Shown: one piece after another, positions 20,095 through 31,083 of the stretch | Layout: every line of letters begins with the position of its first letter | Position numbering within the stretch: position 1 is the first letter of the stretch | Assembly: GCA_036927565.1 (NCBI GenBank) | Contig: JAYESD010000001.1 | Span: 280,499,560-280,563,559, forward strand | From: Tuctoria greenei | Taxonomy: Eukaryota > Streptophyta > Magnoliopsida > Poales > Poaceae | Direction: 5' to 3' | DNA: 64,000 nucleotides | Notes under the pieces: model-generated | Told to the model about the DNA's origin: nothing | What the model saw: the letters and a program-made list of their open reading frames with translations, nothing else | Databases searched by the model: none | Program-made: the position numbers and the translations under genes

Positions 20095-20640
20095 TGCCCT
20101 TGGGAGGTGTTGGAGCTTCCTGGCTTCGACAGCACCCACTATCAATGCGAAGAACATCGATGGCGGGCCCCCTAGGGGTTGTCAGAGCTTCCTAGCTTCA
20201 ACGGCGCCCACTGTCAACGCATAGAACGTCGATGGCAGGCCCCCTGGGGGTTGTCAGAGCTTTGTAGCTTCGATGGCGCCCACTGTCAATGCGTAGAACA
20301 TCAACAACGGGCCCCCTGGTGGTTGTCGGAGATTTCTAGCTTCGACGGCGCCCACTTTCAATGCGAAGAACATCGACGGCTGCCCCCTTGGGGGTTGTCG
20401 GAGCTTTCTAGCTTCGACGGTGCCCACTGTCAACGCGTAAAACGTCGACGGCGGGCCCCCTGGGTGGCATCTTCACCATGTTCGTTTAGTTTGCCGTTAA
20501 TTGTTGATGTCGATGGCGGGCCCCCATGGGAGTTGCCAGAGCTTGCTGGCTCCTAGGATGCCCACTTACAACATATAAAACGTCGATGGCGGGCCCCCTG
20601 GGGTGTCAGAGCTTGGTAGCTCCGGCAGTATCCACCATTG
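20095..20640. repeat. Tat-B 3' UTR tandem repeat, period about 80 bp
   Basis: About six or seven degenerate units, each with GGCGGGCCCCCTGGGGGTTG, a GAGCTT-CTAGCTTCGACGG segment, a CGCCCACTGTCAA segment and an ACGTCGA segment. Two to three related units occur in Tat-A at 56040-56240 on the opposite strand. Tandem repeats between pol and the 3' LTR are typical of this lineage. Confidence 0.85.
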
Positions 20641-21306
20641 CCGTCTATTTTTCATTTTTCCTACGCATTAAAGACAAGAAAAGCAGTAAAATTCGTCCTC
20701 TTATCTATAACTTGTTTGTGGCTTGTTATCCTTATTTGAATTTTAGATCCAAAGGAACTCAACATGATAACAAGTATATTGATGAAATCTCTTTAGATTC
20801 GAATGCCTTCCGGACCCGCCCTACTGGGCATGCCAGGATACAGGTAGAGTGACGTACTTAGGGTGCCTGACCAGTCTAAGTCGATAGCACACTCCGGATC
20901 TGTCATTGGCTTTGGTTTTTAGGCGAGTAGACCATCAAGCAATGCTAAGACCCAAAAGAAGATTAACAATATAACTTTTATATCACATGAATAATTCGGA
21001 CTAAATTTCAAAAAGGAATGCACAACTTCGTTATAGACAAGAGGGAAAAATAATGAAAGTAACGAGCCTGTACAAAATTAATGCACGTGGAGTCCGTCTT
21101 TACACAAAAATGTCTTTCATTATAGGTTCAAATTACAGGGGAGACAAGCTAAGTGTGCTATTCATCTTGTTCTAACCCAGGGTAGGTAAGCTACACTCAA
21201 AGTACAATGACCAAGTTGAGTATGCTTTTTGTCTAGGACCTACCCGACTCTGCCCATGAACTCTATAATTTACATTATGTGTAATTATAGACTCACCTCT
21301 GTGAAA
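20641..21306 (-). other. Tat-B untranslated spacer after pol
   Basis: No gene seen. The sequence is partly homologous to Tat-A 55360-56040 in the opposite orientation (shared CTACTCGCC and tandem CTACCTATTCTGGTGGG-like parts). It is the pol-proximal 3' UTR of the element. Confidence 0.6.
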
Positions 21307-22370
21307 CTATGTGTAAAACTTACGGAGGTTCTCAATGTTCCATAGATTGGGAAGTGGGGTCCCATCCTTTGTCGCCAAGCAAACGCACCCGGGGTGTGAA
21401 ACTTTGATAACTCGGAAGGGACCTTCCCAACCTGGGGATAGTTTGTTCATCCCTTCCCGAGTAAGTATTCTCCGCAGCACCAGATCACCTTCTTCAAGCT
21501 GTCGGTTACACACATGCCTCTGATGATAGCGCCGGAGCGCCTAGCGATATCGTGCATTTTGAACAGCTGCTTGACACCTCCCCTCATCAATGAGATATAG
21601 GTCTTCACGCTGGAGCTTGTCCCGCGTGGCTTCATCGAAGGTCTGGACCCGAAGTGACCCCATGGTGATGTCCGAAGGAAGGACCGCTTTAGCTTTGTAC
21701 ACCAGGAAGAAAGGTGTGTCTCCAGTTGACCAGTTAGGTGTAGTCCTGCTTGCCCACAATGCGGACATAAGCTCTTCTATCCAGTTGGCTTCGTGTTTCT
21801 TTAAGCACTCATATGTGCGCGTCTTGAGTCCTTTTAATATCTTAGCCATTGCTCTCTCAGGTTGGCCATTACTCGCCGGGTGAGCTACTGATGCGTAGCT
21901 GACTTGTATGCCGAGATCTTCGCAGTACTCTTGGAATGCTGCACTTGTGAATTGGGTTCTGTTGTCAGTTATGACTCTGTTTGGAACTTTAAATCTGCAG
22001 ACTATGGACTTCAAGAACTTGATAGCAGATTGCTTGTTGATTGTCACAACTGGAGTAGCTTCCGACCACTTGGTGAACTTGTCAATGGCGACATATAGGA
22101 ACCTGTAATCTATGACGGCTTTTGGGAAAGGTACCAAAATGTCCATCCCCCACACAGCAAATGGCCATGTAGGAGGTATCATTTATAGTGATTGAGCCGG
22201 TGTGTGAATTTGTTTCGCGTGAAACTGGCATGCTTCACACTTCTTTACTACCTCTACTGCATCCAGTGCTGTAGGCTAGTAGAAACCATGCCGGAAGGCT
22301 TTACCAACCAACGTGTGGGAAGATGCATGGTTCCCACACTCACCTCCATGGATTTCCATGAGGAGCTCGC
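21307..22370 (-). pseudogene. Tat-B integrase
   Basis: Minus strand. The zinc domain comes first (EIHGGECGNH at about 22350, CEACQFHAKQIHTPAQSL at about 22210), broken by a TAA in QSL-MIPP. The DDE core follows: VWGMDILVPFP with the first Asp at about 22150, RVITDNRTQFTS with the second at about 21970, and HPASNGQPERAMAKILKG with the Glu at about 21860. All three catalytic residues are readable. A TAG at 21541-21543 splits the core from the C-terminal part (LEEGDLVLRR, GPFRVIKVSHPGC, LWNIENLRKFYT), which ends at 21307. Tat-A has a stop at the same codon. Confidence 0.87.
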
Positions 22371-22530
22371 GACCTTCTTCCCAGTCAATGGTTGTCTAGT
22401 GATGGCTGCCAGAGCAGGTGGTGGTGGTGGTGCGACAACACCTGCGGGCAATTGCGCCAATTGGCTGTTGCACATTGGAGGGTTTCCCCTCGTCAGGCTG
22501 TTCGGCATGGTCGTTAGATGATGCTGCCAT
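22371..22530 (-). pseudogene. Tat-B gag start remnant joined to integrase
   Basis: ATG at 22530-22528 (MAASSND) lies shortly after the primer site, as in Tat-A (MVNSAAA at 39948). After about 45 codons, with a frameshift that restores a Pro-rich run like the one in Tat-A gag, the sequence changes abruptly at about 22371 into the integrase zinc domain. Gag body, protease, reverse transcriptase and RNase H are deleted. The remnant cannot make a capsid. Confidence 0.75.
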
Positions 22531-22552
22531 GAAATTCACCATCTCTAGAACA

Positions 22553-22572
22553 CCCCTACCTGGCGCGCAAAA
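22553..22572 (-). other. Tat-B primer-binding site region
   Basis: Minus strand reads TTTTGCGCGCCAGGTAGGGG directly after the LTR end CTTCGACA. The Tat-A site (39910-39930) has the same form. It is not the initiator Met site; I leave the tRNA unnamed. Confidence 0.75.
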
Positions 22573-23412
22573 TGTCGAAGTGTAGAAACAACACTTCCCC
22601 CGGTACTACTAAAGTGTAGTTTGCGGAGGTTCATATTTGGTTGGGATGCGCGTAAGATCAAGAACGAGATAGTGACACCGAGAGTTTTACATGGTTTGGG
22701 CCGTCTGAGCATAATACCCTACTCCACGGGGTGGTTGTTGATTGTACGAAGGTGTCTGCGTAGTGTGTGTGTGGTCATCTCTGGAGGGACTTGGTTTCTA
22801 CCGTGCGGTGCAACCCTTTTATACGCTAAGAACTCACCGTTACATGGTTAGCCTGACCCGACATGTGGTCCCGGCAGTATTCAATTACATAGTACACGAT
22901 CTACACGTATTAAGCATGATTAACAACGTAATAATGCGCCTTAATGGCAGCATTAACGGTTCTCTGATCGTCTACCATTAATACAGAGTTAATGGCACGT
23001 AATATGGTCTTGTAACGACTACTTTAATAACTCCTTGAATGTCCGTGCCGTTGGAGATCCAGCAGTCTTCTTGTTGTATGCTTAGATTTAGATGTTCAAC
23101 ATGTGGCAGCTCCGGAGCTTCCCTCTGTGGGGACGCAGGTCCGGAGCTGCTAAACACGTGGCAGCACTAGAGCTTCCCTCTATTGGGGGTTAGGTCCGGG
23201 GTCACTAGACATGTGGCAGGACCGGAGCTTCCCCGTGGAGGGAGTTAGGTCCGGCCCTGCGTTACATGTGGCTGTGCCGGAGCTACCCAACCAAGGGAGG
23301 CAAGTCCAGTGCCCCTAGACATGTGGAGCCTTCGGAAGCCTTTAACTCGGACGTGGGAACTCCTTGGCTTTTTTTGCGGTATCGTGGGTACCCCGTACGT
23401 AGGGTACCGACA
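22573..23412 (-). repeat. Tat-B 5' LTR (840 bp)
   Basis: In element orientation it starts TGTCGGTACCC and ends CTTCGACA. It contains a TATA-like GTATAAAAGG on the minus strand (about 22826-22817). It is homologous to the Tat-A LTR (26146-26781 plus 39697-39909). Repeated GGTCCGGAGCT/CATGTGGCAG-type units lie at 23100-23300. Confidence 0.88.
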
Positions 23413-23668
23413 AGTAGGATTCTTTATTAGTATTGCTTGCTAAGAGTTGAGTTGTAATAAAATAGAAATGGAAGTTAATAAATAGGAGTTGGAGTTTTTA
23501 GAGTGGAATCAGATCTAGAATCCTGATCCTAGTAGATTTGTAACTAGGGAAGCCCTGGCTATATAATGCTGGGAACACTGAGGAATAAAGCAAGCAGAAA
23601 GTATTCTTAATCTCAGAGCCTCTCAAGGAGAGGGCGAGTTAGAAGTATTCCACAATCTAGCCATAACA
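23413..23668 (+). repeat. Element C 5' LTR, last 256 bp
   Basis: Runs up to the primer site of element C. It contains CTATATAATG (23559-23568) as TATA box. The first part of this LTR lies to the left of Tat-B, outside the window. Confidence 0.78.
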
Positions 23669-23672
23669 TATT

Positions 23673-23684
23673 TGGTACCAGAGA
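23673..23684 (+). other. Element C primer-binding site
   Basis: TGGTACCAGAGA, one base different from the usual initiator Met site TGGTATCAGAG, four bases after the LTR end. Confidence 0.7.
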
Positions 23685-23900
23685 TACAGGTTTCGTTCCC
23701 CACACCGTAACCGCTCCCCTCCGCCTCAAATTACCGTGGTCGCGCCCGCCTCCACCCCGCGCTCCGCCCTCCCCCTCGTTCCGCCTCCTCGTGTTCAGCC
23801 TCTGCGCCCCCACACTCCACCTCCGTCCCGAGGTCTGCACTCGACCTGCAAGATCTGACGACCGCCCTTCACCAGAGCTGCTGGTCCTGACTCCCGATCC

Positions 23901-24800
23901 ATGACCAAGGCAGGGGAAAACAAGATGGATATTGAAGCAACCCTCACAACCATATTGACCCAGATGACAGCAATGCGATCCTCCCTTAGCACGCCAGAAG
24001 GCAACTACCATCTCTAGCCTCAAAGATAAGATCATGACGATCCAGGGTGAACAGAATCGTCAAACTGTTGTTCTAAACAGACTGCAGTTCGACAAGATAG
24101 AGACTTCAACAAGCTTTGGCAAATCTAGAGACGAAGGTCCCAAGGAGAAAGCATCTGTTGACAATATTCTCTTTGCTGCACAACGAGTACACAAGCTCGT
24201 GTTTCCCTGTTATGATGGTTCGGAGGATCCTCTTCCATGGTTGAACAGATGTGAGCAATTCTTTCATGCGCAGCAGATGTCGTATGATGGAAAGGTCTGG
24301 CTGGCCTCGTTTTATATGACGGGTGATGCGCAACAGTGGCACTACTGCTTGGAAAGCAACCGTGGGGTACCAACTTGGGAGGAGTTTGTGAAACTAGCTA
24401 ACAATCGCTTCGGTCCTGCCTTACGCATCAACCCTCTTGGGGAATTGATCCACCTTCGTCACACAGGAACAATAGAAGAATACCAGTCCCAATTATTGGC
24501 ACCCCTTGCTCGCTGCGACAACATTACTGAGAAGCAGCAGATTGATATATTTACTGCTGGATTGAGCAACCCTCTACTCACTGACATGTAGCTTCAAAAA
24601 CCAGAATCACTGGAGGATGCAATGGCTTTTGCTAGAGCATTCGAACATTGTCTCGACATGGAAGATGAAGACAGCAAACCTCCGGTATGCCCCCTGCACC
24701 AACACGCCAGCAGTCATCACTGTGTGGTCTGTCGCCCAAAAGATCTCCTCAAGCATCATTGATGGCACAACCCGCGATATAAACAGCAACCAAGGCGCAG
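23901..24800 (+). pseudogene. Element C gag, capsid part
   Basis: ATG 23901 (MTKAGENKMD), broken by a stop at about 24015 and a frameshift. The main frame is 24034-24591 with the retrotransposon Gag domain (YDGSEDPLPWLNRCEQFF at about 24210, GDAQQWHYCLE at about 24324, EEFVKLANNRFGP at about 24383). TAG 24589-24591 interrupts it, and the homology continues (LEDAMAFARAFEHCLD) to about 24660 before further frameshifts. Confidence 0.82.
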
Positions 24801-25361
24801 GTGGCAGCAGGCCTTCGGTTCACACACCTGACACAAGCTGAGATGGTAGATCGTCGTCGACAAGGGCTTTGCTTTAACTGTCTGGAAAAATTCTCCCAAG
24901 AGCACATAAAAGTTTGTCCGATGAAGGGCATTTATGCATTGGAACTGGATGAATCTACAGAGAATGATGCTGACCCTGCTGTTGAAGACCCAAAAATCTC
25001 CCTGCATGCTCTGACGGGCATTAAGACAAGCAACACAATGAGTCTAGAGGTGATCATCACCAAAACAAAGTTATGTGCATTGGTGGATTCATGATCCACA
25101 CACTCATTCATAGCGGAGTCAGTCACACAAGTCCTTGGGTTGTGCATCTCTCCAAAATTGGGCATCAACGTGGGAGTGGCTAACGGAGAGCGTGTTTCCT
25201 GCGTGGGCATTTGCAACAATATTTGGGTCCTAATTGGCAACGAGGAATTGATCATTGATCTATTCGTCATTCCACTAGCAGGATTTGACCTCATCCTCGG
25301 GTGCCAATGTGGGACTTTGAACATCTATCGATGTCATTCTGGCGTGATAACCGTCACATAA
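24801..25361 (+). pseudogene. Element C zinc knuckle and protease
   Basis: The zinc knuckle CFNCLEKFSQEHIKVC at about 24867-24920 is followed by the protease. Its active site reads ALVDS-stop-STHSFI at about 25080-25110: a TGA replaces the Gly codon of the Asp-Ser-Gly motif. The C-terminal DLILGCQ motif (usually ILGM) is at about 25290. The frame ends at TAA 25359-25361. Confidence 0.82.
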
Positions 25362-26145
25362 AGTGGATTGGAACATCACTGTCCAGTGGGGTCAAACTTC
25401 AAGCATTCAACAACAAAAATTCGTTGGAGCTCCTATTGGCTGAATTTGAGGGTATATTCAATGAGCTGTCGGGTTTGCCTCCAAGTGGGGCATTGAATCA
25501 TCGTATTCATCTCCTTCCTGAAACTGCTCCAGTGGCGGTGTAACCACATCGATACCCACAAATTTTGAAGGATGAAATTGAATGACAATGCACAACAATG
25601 TTGCAACAAGGAATCATACGGGAGAGTACTTCAACATTTTCATCTCCAGTATTGTTAGTGAAGAAACATGATGGCAGTTGGCGTTTTTGTGTAGACTATC
25701 GTGCTCTCAACGCCAAGACGACTCGTGACATGTTCCCAATTCTGGTGGTTGATGAGTTATTGGATGAACCCCGCGGTGCTAAATTCTTCACCAAGCTTGA
25801 TCTCCGCAACAACTATCATAAAGTTCTCATGCACCCTGATGACATAAAGAAGACAACATTCCAAACACATCACGACCATTTCGAGTTTTTGGTGATGCCT
25901 TTTGGTCTCACTAATGCCCTGACTACCTTCCAAGCATTGATGAACAGTGTGCTCCATGAATTCATTTGTCGGTTTGTTCTAGTATTCTTTGATGATATCT
26001 TGATTTTCAGTAATTCTTGGAGCAACCATTTGAATCAGGTTCAGACGGTATTCCAAGGCTTGCTGGAACATCATATGTCACTGAAACGCTCAAAGTGCTC
26101 CTTTGGCAAATCATAAGTAGCATACTTGGGCCACATCATTAGTGC
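25362..26145 (+). pseudogene. Element C reverse transcriptase, N-terminal half
   Basis: Reads EGIFNELSGLPPSGALNHRI before reverse transcriptase, then, after stops at about 25541 and 25583, GIIRESTSTFSSPVLLVKKHDG, VDYRALNAKTT, LDLRNNYHKV, MPFGLTNA and the FFDDILIFS box at about 25985-26010 (both Asp present). The usual SGYHQ is replaced by NNYHK. TAA at 26114-26116 is followed by VAYLGHIIS, where Tat-A interrupts the gene. Confidence 0.87.
26141..26145. repeat. Putative target-site duplication of Tat-A (left copy)
   Basis: AGTGC directly before TGTCAATACC. The right copy lies outside the window. Confidence 0.4.
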
Positions 26146-26781
26146 TGTCAATACCTAACATACGAGGTACCCCTTTGTACTAGAAGAAGGCACGTTGAGT
26201 TCCACCTTCCAGTGTTGTGGACTTCTGGAGGCAACACGTGTCCCGCAGTGTCGGACCTGCCTCCCTCCTTAGGGTGACTCCGACGCTGCCACATGTCTCG
26301 CAGTGCCGGACCTGCCTCCCTCCTTAGGGTGGCTTCGGCGCTGCCACGTGTTCCGCAGTGCCGGACCTGCCTCCCTCCATAGGGTAGCTCTAGCACTGCC
26401 ATGTGTTCAGTAGCTCCGGACCTACCTCCCTGCAGAGGGAAGCTCCAGAACTACCACATGTCACACGTCCGGATCTATGTCTGCAACGGGAAGACACCGA
26501 GATCTGCAACACCGCAGACATTCAAGGACTATCAATTGGCCGTTACAAGACATGGTTAACATGTCATTAATGCCATATTAATGACGCACGATCAGACGAC
26601 TATCAAGACCGATAACGCTATCATTAAGGCACATTATCACACTATTAACCTCACTTAACACCTGTAGATCACGTATAGGATGGTTATTACAGTCAGTGCC
26701 ACTTGTCGGGCTAGAGCAGATACTGTAACAGCCAGTTCTTAGCATATAAAAGGACTGCACTGCACGGTAGAAGGGGAGACC
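26146..26781 (+). repeat. Tat-A 5' LTR, first part
   Basis: Starts TGTCAATACC. It holds four or five tandem units of about 60-75 bp (26215-26450) with GCAGTGCCGGACCTGCCTCC and GCCACGTGTTCC-type segments, matching units in the Tat-B LTR. CATATAAAAGG (about 26743) is the likely TATA box. It is cut at 26781 by element D and resumes at 39697. Confidence 0.88.
26777..26781. repeat. Target-site duplication of element D (left copy)
   Basis: AGACC, identical to 39692-39696, flanking the two ends of element D. Confidence 0.9.
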
Positions 26782-29700
26782 TGTAAAATCCCACTTTTTC
26801 CTTCATATAAAGTTCACCTACAAGTTTATTATCAACCATAGTGGATATCCATCATGGTTATGCACATGAACTTATGGTGGGATACATGAACTTGATCTCA
26901 TCAAATCTTTTATTCCACTCATGCTTAAATTTTATTAACATGAGGAATGGACTTCACCAATAATCTTAGATAAATTATTTTGACCTCTCTTCAAAGTTTG
27001 GAATTATTTGAATGGAGGATCCTAGGTCAAATTAATATGCAGTACCCAATATATATTCAAATTAATTGCAAATTGAATATACTACTGTATATTTGGCCCT
27101 GTCAAAATTATTCAATTCAGAGGCCATAAATTTTTCTATGGTTTAATAATATTCCAAATAGACTTCCTGCAAAGTTTCATAAATTATGAACCCCATTTGC
27201 TATTTTATTTGAGACGCTTAGCAAATTTTGACCCTATTAGGAATTCAAATTTTGAATGTTGTTCAGCTTATTTGAACATCAAGATTTGAAAAGACCATCA
27301 TGGTCAGCATTACTTGCTTGACTTATCCACATAGTTTCAAAATTTTTGGAACTCATTTGCTATTTAAATCAGTGACCCCATTGAATTCCATACAAATTCA
27401 AACTCAAATTTGAAATTCAATTGGAACTTGCTCCAATTTGAAATCCAATTGCAGAATCAAATTCCAGATATTTATTTGAGTCTCCCCACAAAAATCTAGA
27501 ATTTTTGGACCAAGTTTGGTAAGTGAATTGATGTTGCAGAGAAGGGGCAAGGATAAGAGTTGTGGGACCCGCCAGTCAGTGGGACAAGCTTGGTGCTGCT
27601 CTGCACGCCGTTTTTCCGACGCTCCCCATATCTACACCGCGTCGCATGCAAGGCACCACAGAGCTGCTCGTCTGCGTGCTTCATGGCGTGCCTCCTACTC
27701 CTCCCCGAGCTATATAAACCCTCCCCCGGTCGAAGTGGACACACACGCACACACTCTAGTCTGTTTTCCTTTTTCCGCCACTGCACCACATTGCCGCCGC
27801 TGTTCTTGACGCGCCGGCCAAATGACGCAAGGAATCGCGTTGCTTCCAACAGCAAAAGGTGGCTTAACTAGTTTCTCTTCCTTCCCATCCAGTCATTTGT
27901 TTGATTCCCTGCTTATATGTGCGGTATTTCAAAGTTTCCTCGACGCTCACGGGTGAAGCCGCTAGGGATCTTTCTGTTCCACGAGGACATACCACTTCAA
28001 GCATGTTTCCATCTCCCTCTTTGAAGAAATAAGGTGCGCAAAGGTACCTAGATGCTTCTTGTGAAGTTTCAGCCACTATCGTGCTTCCTAGCTCCCTTAT
28101 CTTAAGTTTTCCCCAAAACAGTTCATACCGAGATCACTAGATTACCGGTTAAATTCCGTTTCTACGTCCGATGATTTGTCAATCCAATAAGGTATTATCT
28201 CCTATAGCTCCTGGCGCATCACCTCACAACAATTGTAAGGAAGACATCGAGAGACGAGGTCGGATTTTGAGTTTTCATGGCCACCAGTTGAAAAACTGTA
28301 CCTCGTTGTCGAGCTTAGCTTTGTCGGCAATGTCCCCCCAATCTAACCCCCAAATCGTCCTCCTGGTGTTCCCAGGAACCTTCCCGACCTTTTCCCGAGC
28401 CTATTACTCCATTGCCGAGCATTTCCGTCGAACGCCGAAACCCTAGCTCCGCCGTCACCATCGCATCGCCGTCTCCTGTCATCGCCGACGAGATTGGACA
28501 CCACCATCGGCTTGCGTGGTCGATTTTATGGTTGAGCGGTCAAGGCGAGGCCAAAAGGAGGTCGACGCACCTATGTCCAGTGAAGCACCGCCGCCGTTCC
28601 GGCAAGAGGCGCTGCCGCGTCGGGAGGTTGACGAAGGTGAGGGTCCCACCTGTCAACGACACCGCTCGCATGGGATCAGATGTAACCACGGATCTGGTGC
28701 GGCTGCGCGGGTTAATCCCGTGGCTCCCGGTGTTGCTCCGTTCTGATTGGTCCGATTCAAATGAAGTGGGACCGGCCCTTTATTTGAATTTTCCAATAGA
28801 AAAATAAATCCAGATTCAAATAAAATTTGGAAAATCCATAACTTCCAGTAGAATTATCCAAAAATTCCCAAATAAATTTTGTTAGAACCAGCATGAAGAA
28901 TACTATCCAGTGGTGCACTTGGATTTGTATCAAAAGCCATAGAAATTTCTCTATAATTCAGATAAAAAAATACTAAAAGAATTCATTCCCACAGTTCTGT
29001 TAATTGGAAAATTTCCAACTTTGGTCAGAACACTATTGTTAATACCCTTGATCTCCAGTAAAAGTTTCAAGCTCTTTGGACTTAAAATACTGGGTTGATC
29101 AATATTCCAAATCTCTATGTAGTTATAAATTGAGAAAAATGAAAAAATCAATTTCCAGAAATTTACCCAAACTTGAAAAATCAGTTTCTCCCTGTAGGAA
29201 GCTTAGAAAATAGTGAAATAAATTTTCCTAGAACCAGTGAGACCCCCTCTACATGATAAAACCCTTGGTAGACATGATAGGTCTCCAAAAATTCCAACCA
29301 AAATTTAGATAAGGTTATTGCTTACATAATTTTTAAGAACAACAAACGTCCTTGATCATCTCCTGTTCTTTGCAAGAGTCTTCTCTATAGTTTCTAATAT
29401 CTACCATAAAAATCCCAAAGCCAATTAAGATAATTATCTTATTGTTATCCTAAGATATTCACACCACCTCAAGCATATTAATTATTTTCAAAGTCATTCA
29501 TACCTAGTATATGCATATCGTGTAGTAGCTGAAATCGAGGAGCAGCCGGAAGCTTTGGAGGTCCAGCTGCCAGAAACTAACATAGGTCCAGACTCGCATT
29601 CAGGCAAGCCCCGGTTTGCATTTATGTTTCTTACAATGTTTTGCAGTTTTATTTCACCTTACGTCTTCAGATGATTGTGCATTACGTCTAAGGTGTTTGA

Positions 29701-31067
29701 CATCCACTTGCATGGCCCACAAATCCTATGGAGTCTTGGGTAGGTCTACCGCCTGTTGAGTAGACACTGCTATGCTTATGCTCATATGAATTCGGTAGAA
29801 GTTGAGTAGTTGGAATCTACTCGCGAGATAGGAATTTTGTCACACAGGAGATTCTTGAATAACAAAATGGTTTATGAATATGAAATTGAGACCGAGCAGT
29901 GGGTAGGATGCAGCGAGATGTGGTCTCACGTGCGTAGCCCTGCTTGTGTCAATTGAGGACCATTTCGTGTGCGGTCCTGCTGGACAAGCTTGAATTGTAC
30001 CGGCGACATACTGGAAGAATGGGCTCCAGTAAACTGACCTAGCTTGATACTGGTTTGCCGAGACATTCCGTTCCATTTTATAGGCGTGGGTTGAGGGCAG
30101 CAAGGTATAAATCAGCTGGTGGGCATGTCAGAGTACGCCCCATGCAGTGACCTCCTGCTCGTGACGGATCGATCGGTTCGACATTCGAGTGTTTAGTGAA
30201 AGGTGGCCATATACGACTAGTACTGAATTGTTATGTAGGTACTGCTGTAAGTACTCGCTGGCATTTCCGAAAGTGCGCATGTGTCGTGTTGTTCCGGGTA
30301 TGTCCTGATTGCAATCATCGTCCCTCACGGTAATATATTACCACTTGTTCACTGCGCCGTGATGTAACAAATACTAAAGAAGTCAGGAGAATATGATATA
30401 TTGGTTTACAAATTTCTTGGACAACCTTGTTTGGCTTAGAGATAGTACAACTAAAAGTTTACAGTTTCCCCATACTTTACCTGTAATAGCATTATGTGCT
30501 TTGTGCACGTCATATCATCGGCAAAGCGTTTCTTGTTTGATTGTGGAGTCTATGATGTGCCGTGCCTGAAGAATGTCATGTGCTAATTAAAACATGACTA
30601 TAAGGATCCACTTGTAGGTGAGTCCTTATGCTTTACTTTACCTATGTTTAGTATCCACCCTTGCATATGTCTAGTGAGACGGGTTAGTCTTGCTGAGCCT
30701 TATGCCCATGTTTGCAGTTAACGAGTTTTTGCAGATTATACGACTGATGACGGGTTTGATGACGAGGCTGCACCCCCTCCCGGGTTTACAGCCGAGTGGG
30801 AACCCTGCACGCCGCCGTGAATTGTGTGTTGCTAGTCGAAGTATCCAGAGCATGGATGACTTTGCTTTCGCATAGCTAGTGCTGAGAGTGTAGCTATGAT
30901 GTATAGTTCTCTTCCCTTCCGTTAGTATTTTAAAACTTCTACTGTGCTTTTTAAATAAAGACTTGATATTGTAAATTGTTCTCGTCCTTTTCTTGTATAC
31001 TGTTGGGTGTCGCATCGCACGACACCACCCAATGAGATCCTTGGAGGTCGGGATTCCGGTCCCCACA
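26782..31067 (+). repeat. Element D 5' LTR (4286 bp)
   Basis: Starts TGTAAAATCC, ends GGTCCCCACA. The last 1566 bp match the remaining 3' LTR. AT-rich blocks with imperfect internal repetition of AAATTCAAAT-type words lie at 27040-27480. I see no gene. Open frames at 27496-27871 and 28412-28807 overlap the promoter and leader and show no recognisable product. Confidence 0.92.
27711..27718 (+). promoter_or_regulatory. TATA box of element D LTR
   Basis: TATATAAA preceded by a C-rich stretch and followed by a C/A-rich leader, in the middle of the LTR. Confidence 0.72.
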
Positions 31068-31071
31068 GGCA

Positions 31072-31083
31072 TGGTATCAGAGC
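31072..31083 (+). other. Element D primer-binding site (initiator tRNA-Met)
   Basis: TGGTATCAGAGC four bases after the LTR end. Confidence 0.92.

Larger units (their letters stand above)
15810..23412 (-). mobile_element. Ty3/gypsy Tat-lineage element Tat-B (internally deleted)
   Basis: Minus-strand element with an 840-bp 5' LTR (22573-23412), primer site, a short gag start, integrase, a long 3' region with tandem repeats and an antisense gene, and part of the 3' LTR (15810-15952). Most of gag and all of protease, reverse transcriptase and RNase H are missing. An antisense gene between pol and the 3' LTR is a Tat-lineage trait (known from maize Grande and relatives). It sits in the 5' LTR of element C; the putative duplication AGTAG (23413-23417) has its partner outside the window. 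Confidence 0.88.
23413..26145 (+). mobile_element. Ty3/gypsy chromovirus element C (outermost host), left part
   Basis: Has an LTR end, primer site, gag, protease and the first half of reverse transcriptase, all on the + strand, interrupted at 26145/26146 by Tat-A (putative duplication AGTGC, 26141-26145). The Gag and reverse transcriptase wording resembles short-LTR chromoviruses of the Reina group; the clade is a low-confidence call. Everything else in this window lies inside this element. Confidence 0.85.

Noticed and set aside
27496..28807. Several frames of 90-131 codons in the D LTR around the TATA box
   Set aside because: They overlap promoter and leader sequence in several frames at once and match nothing recognisable; the region is GC-rich, which lengthens chance frames.
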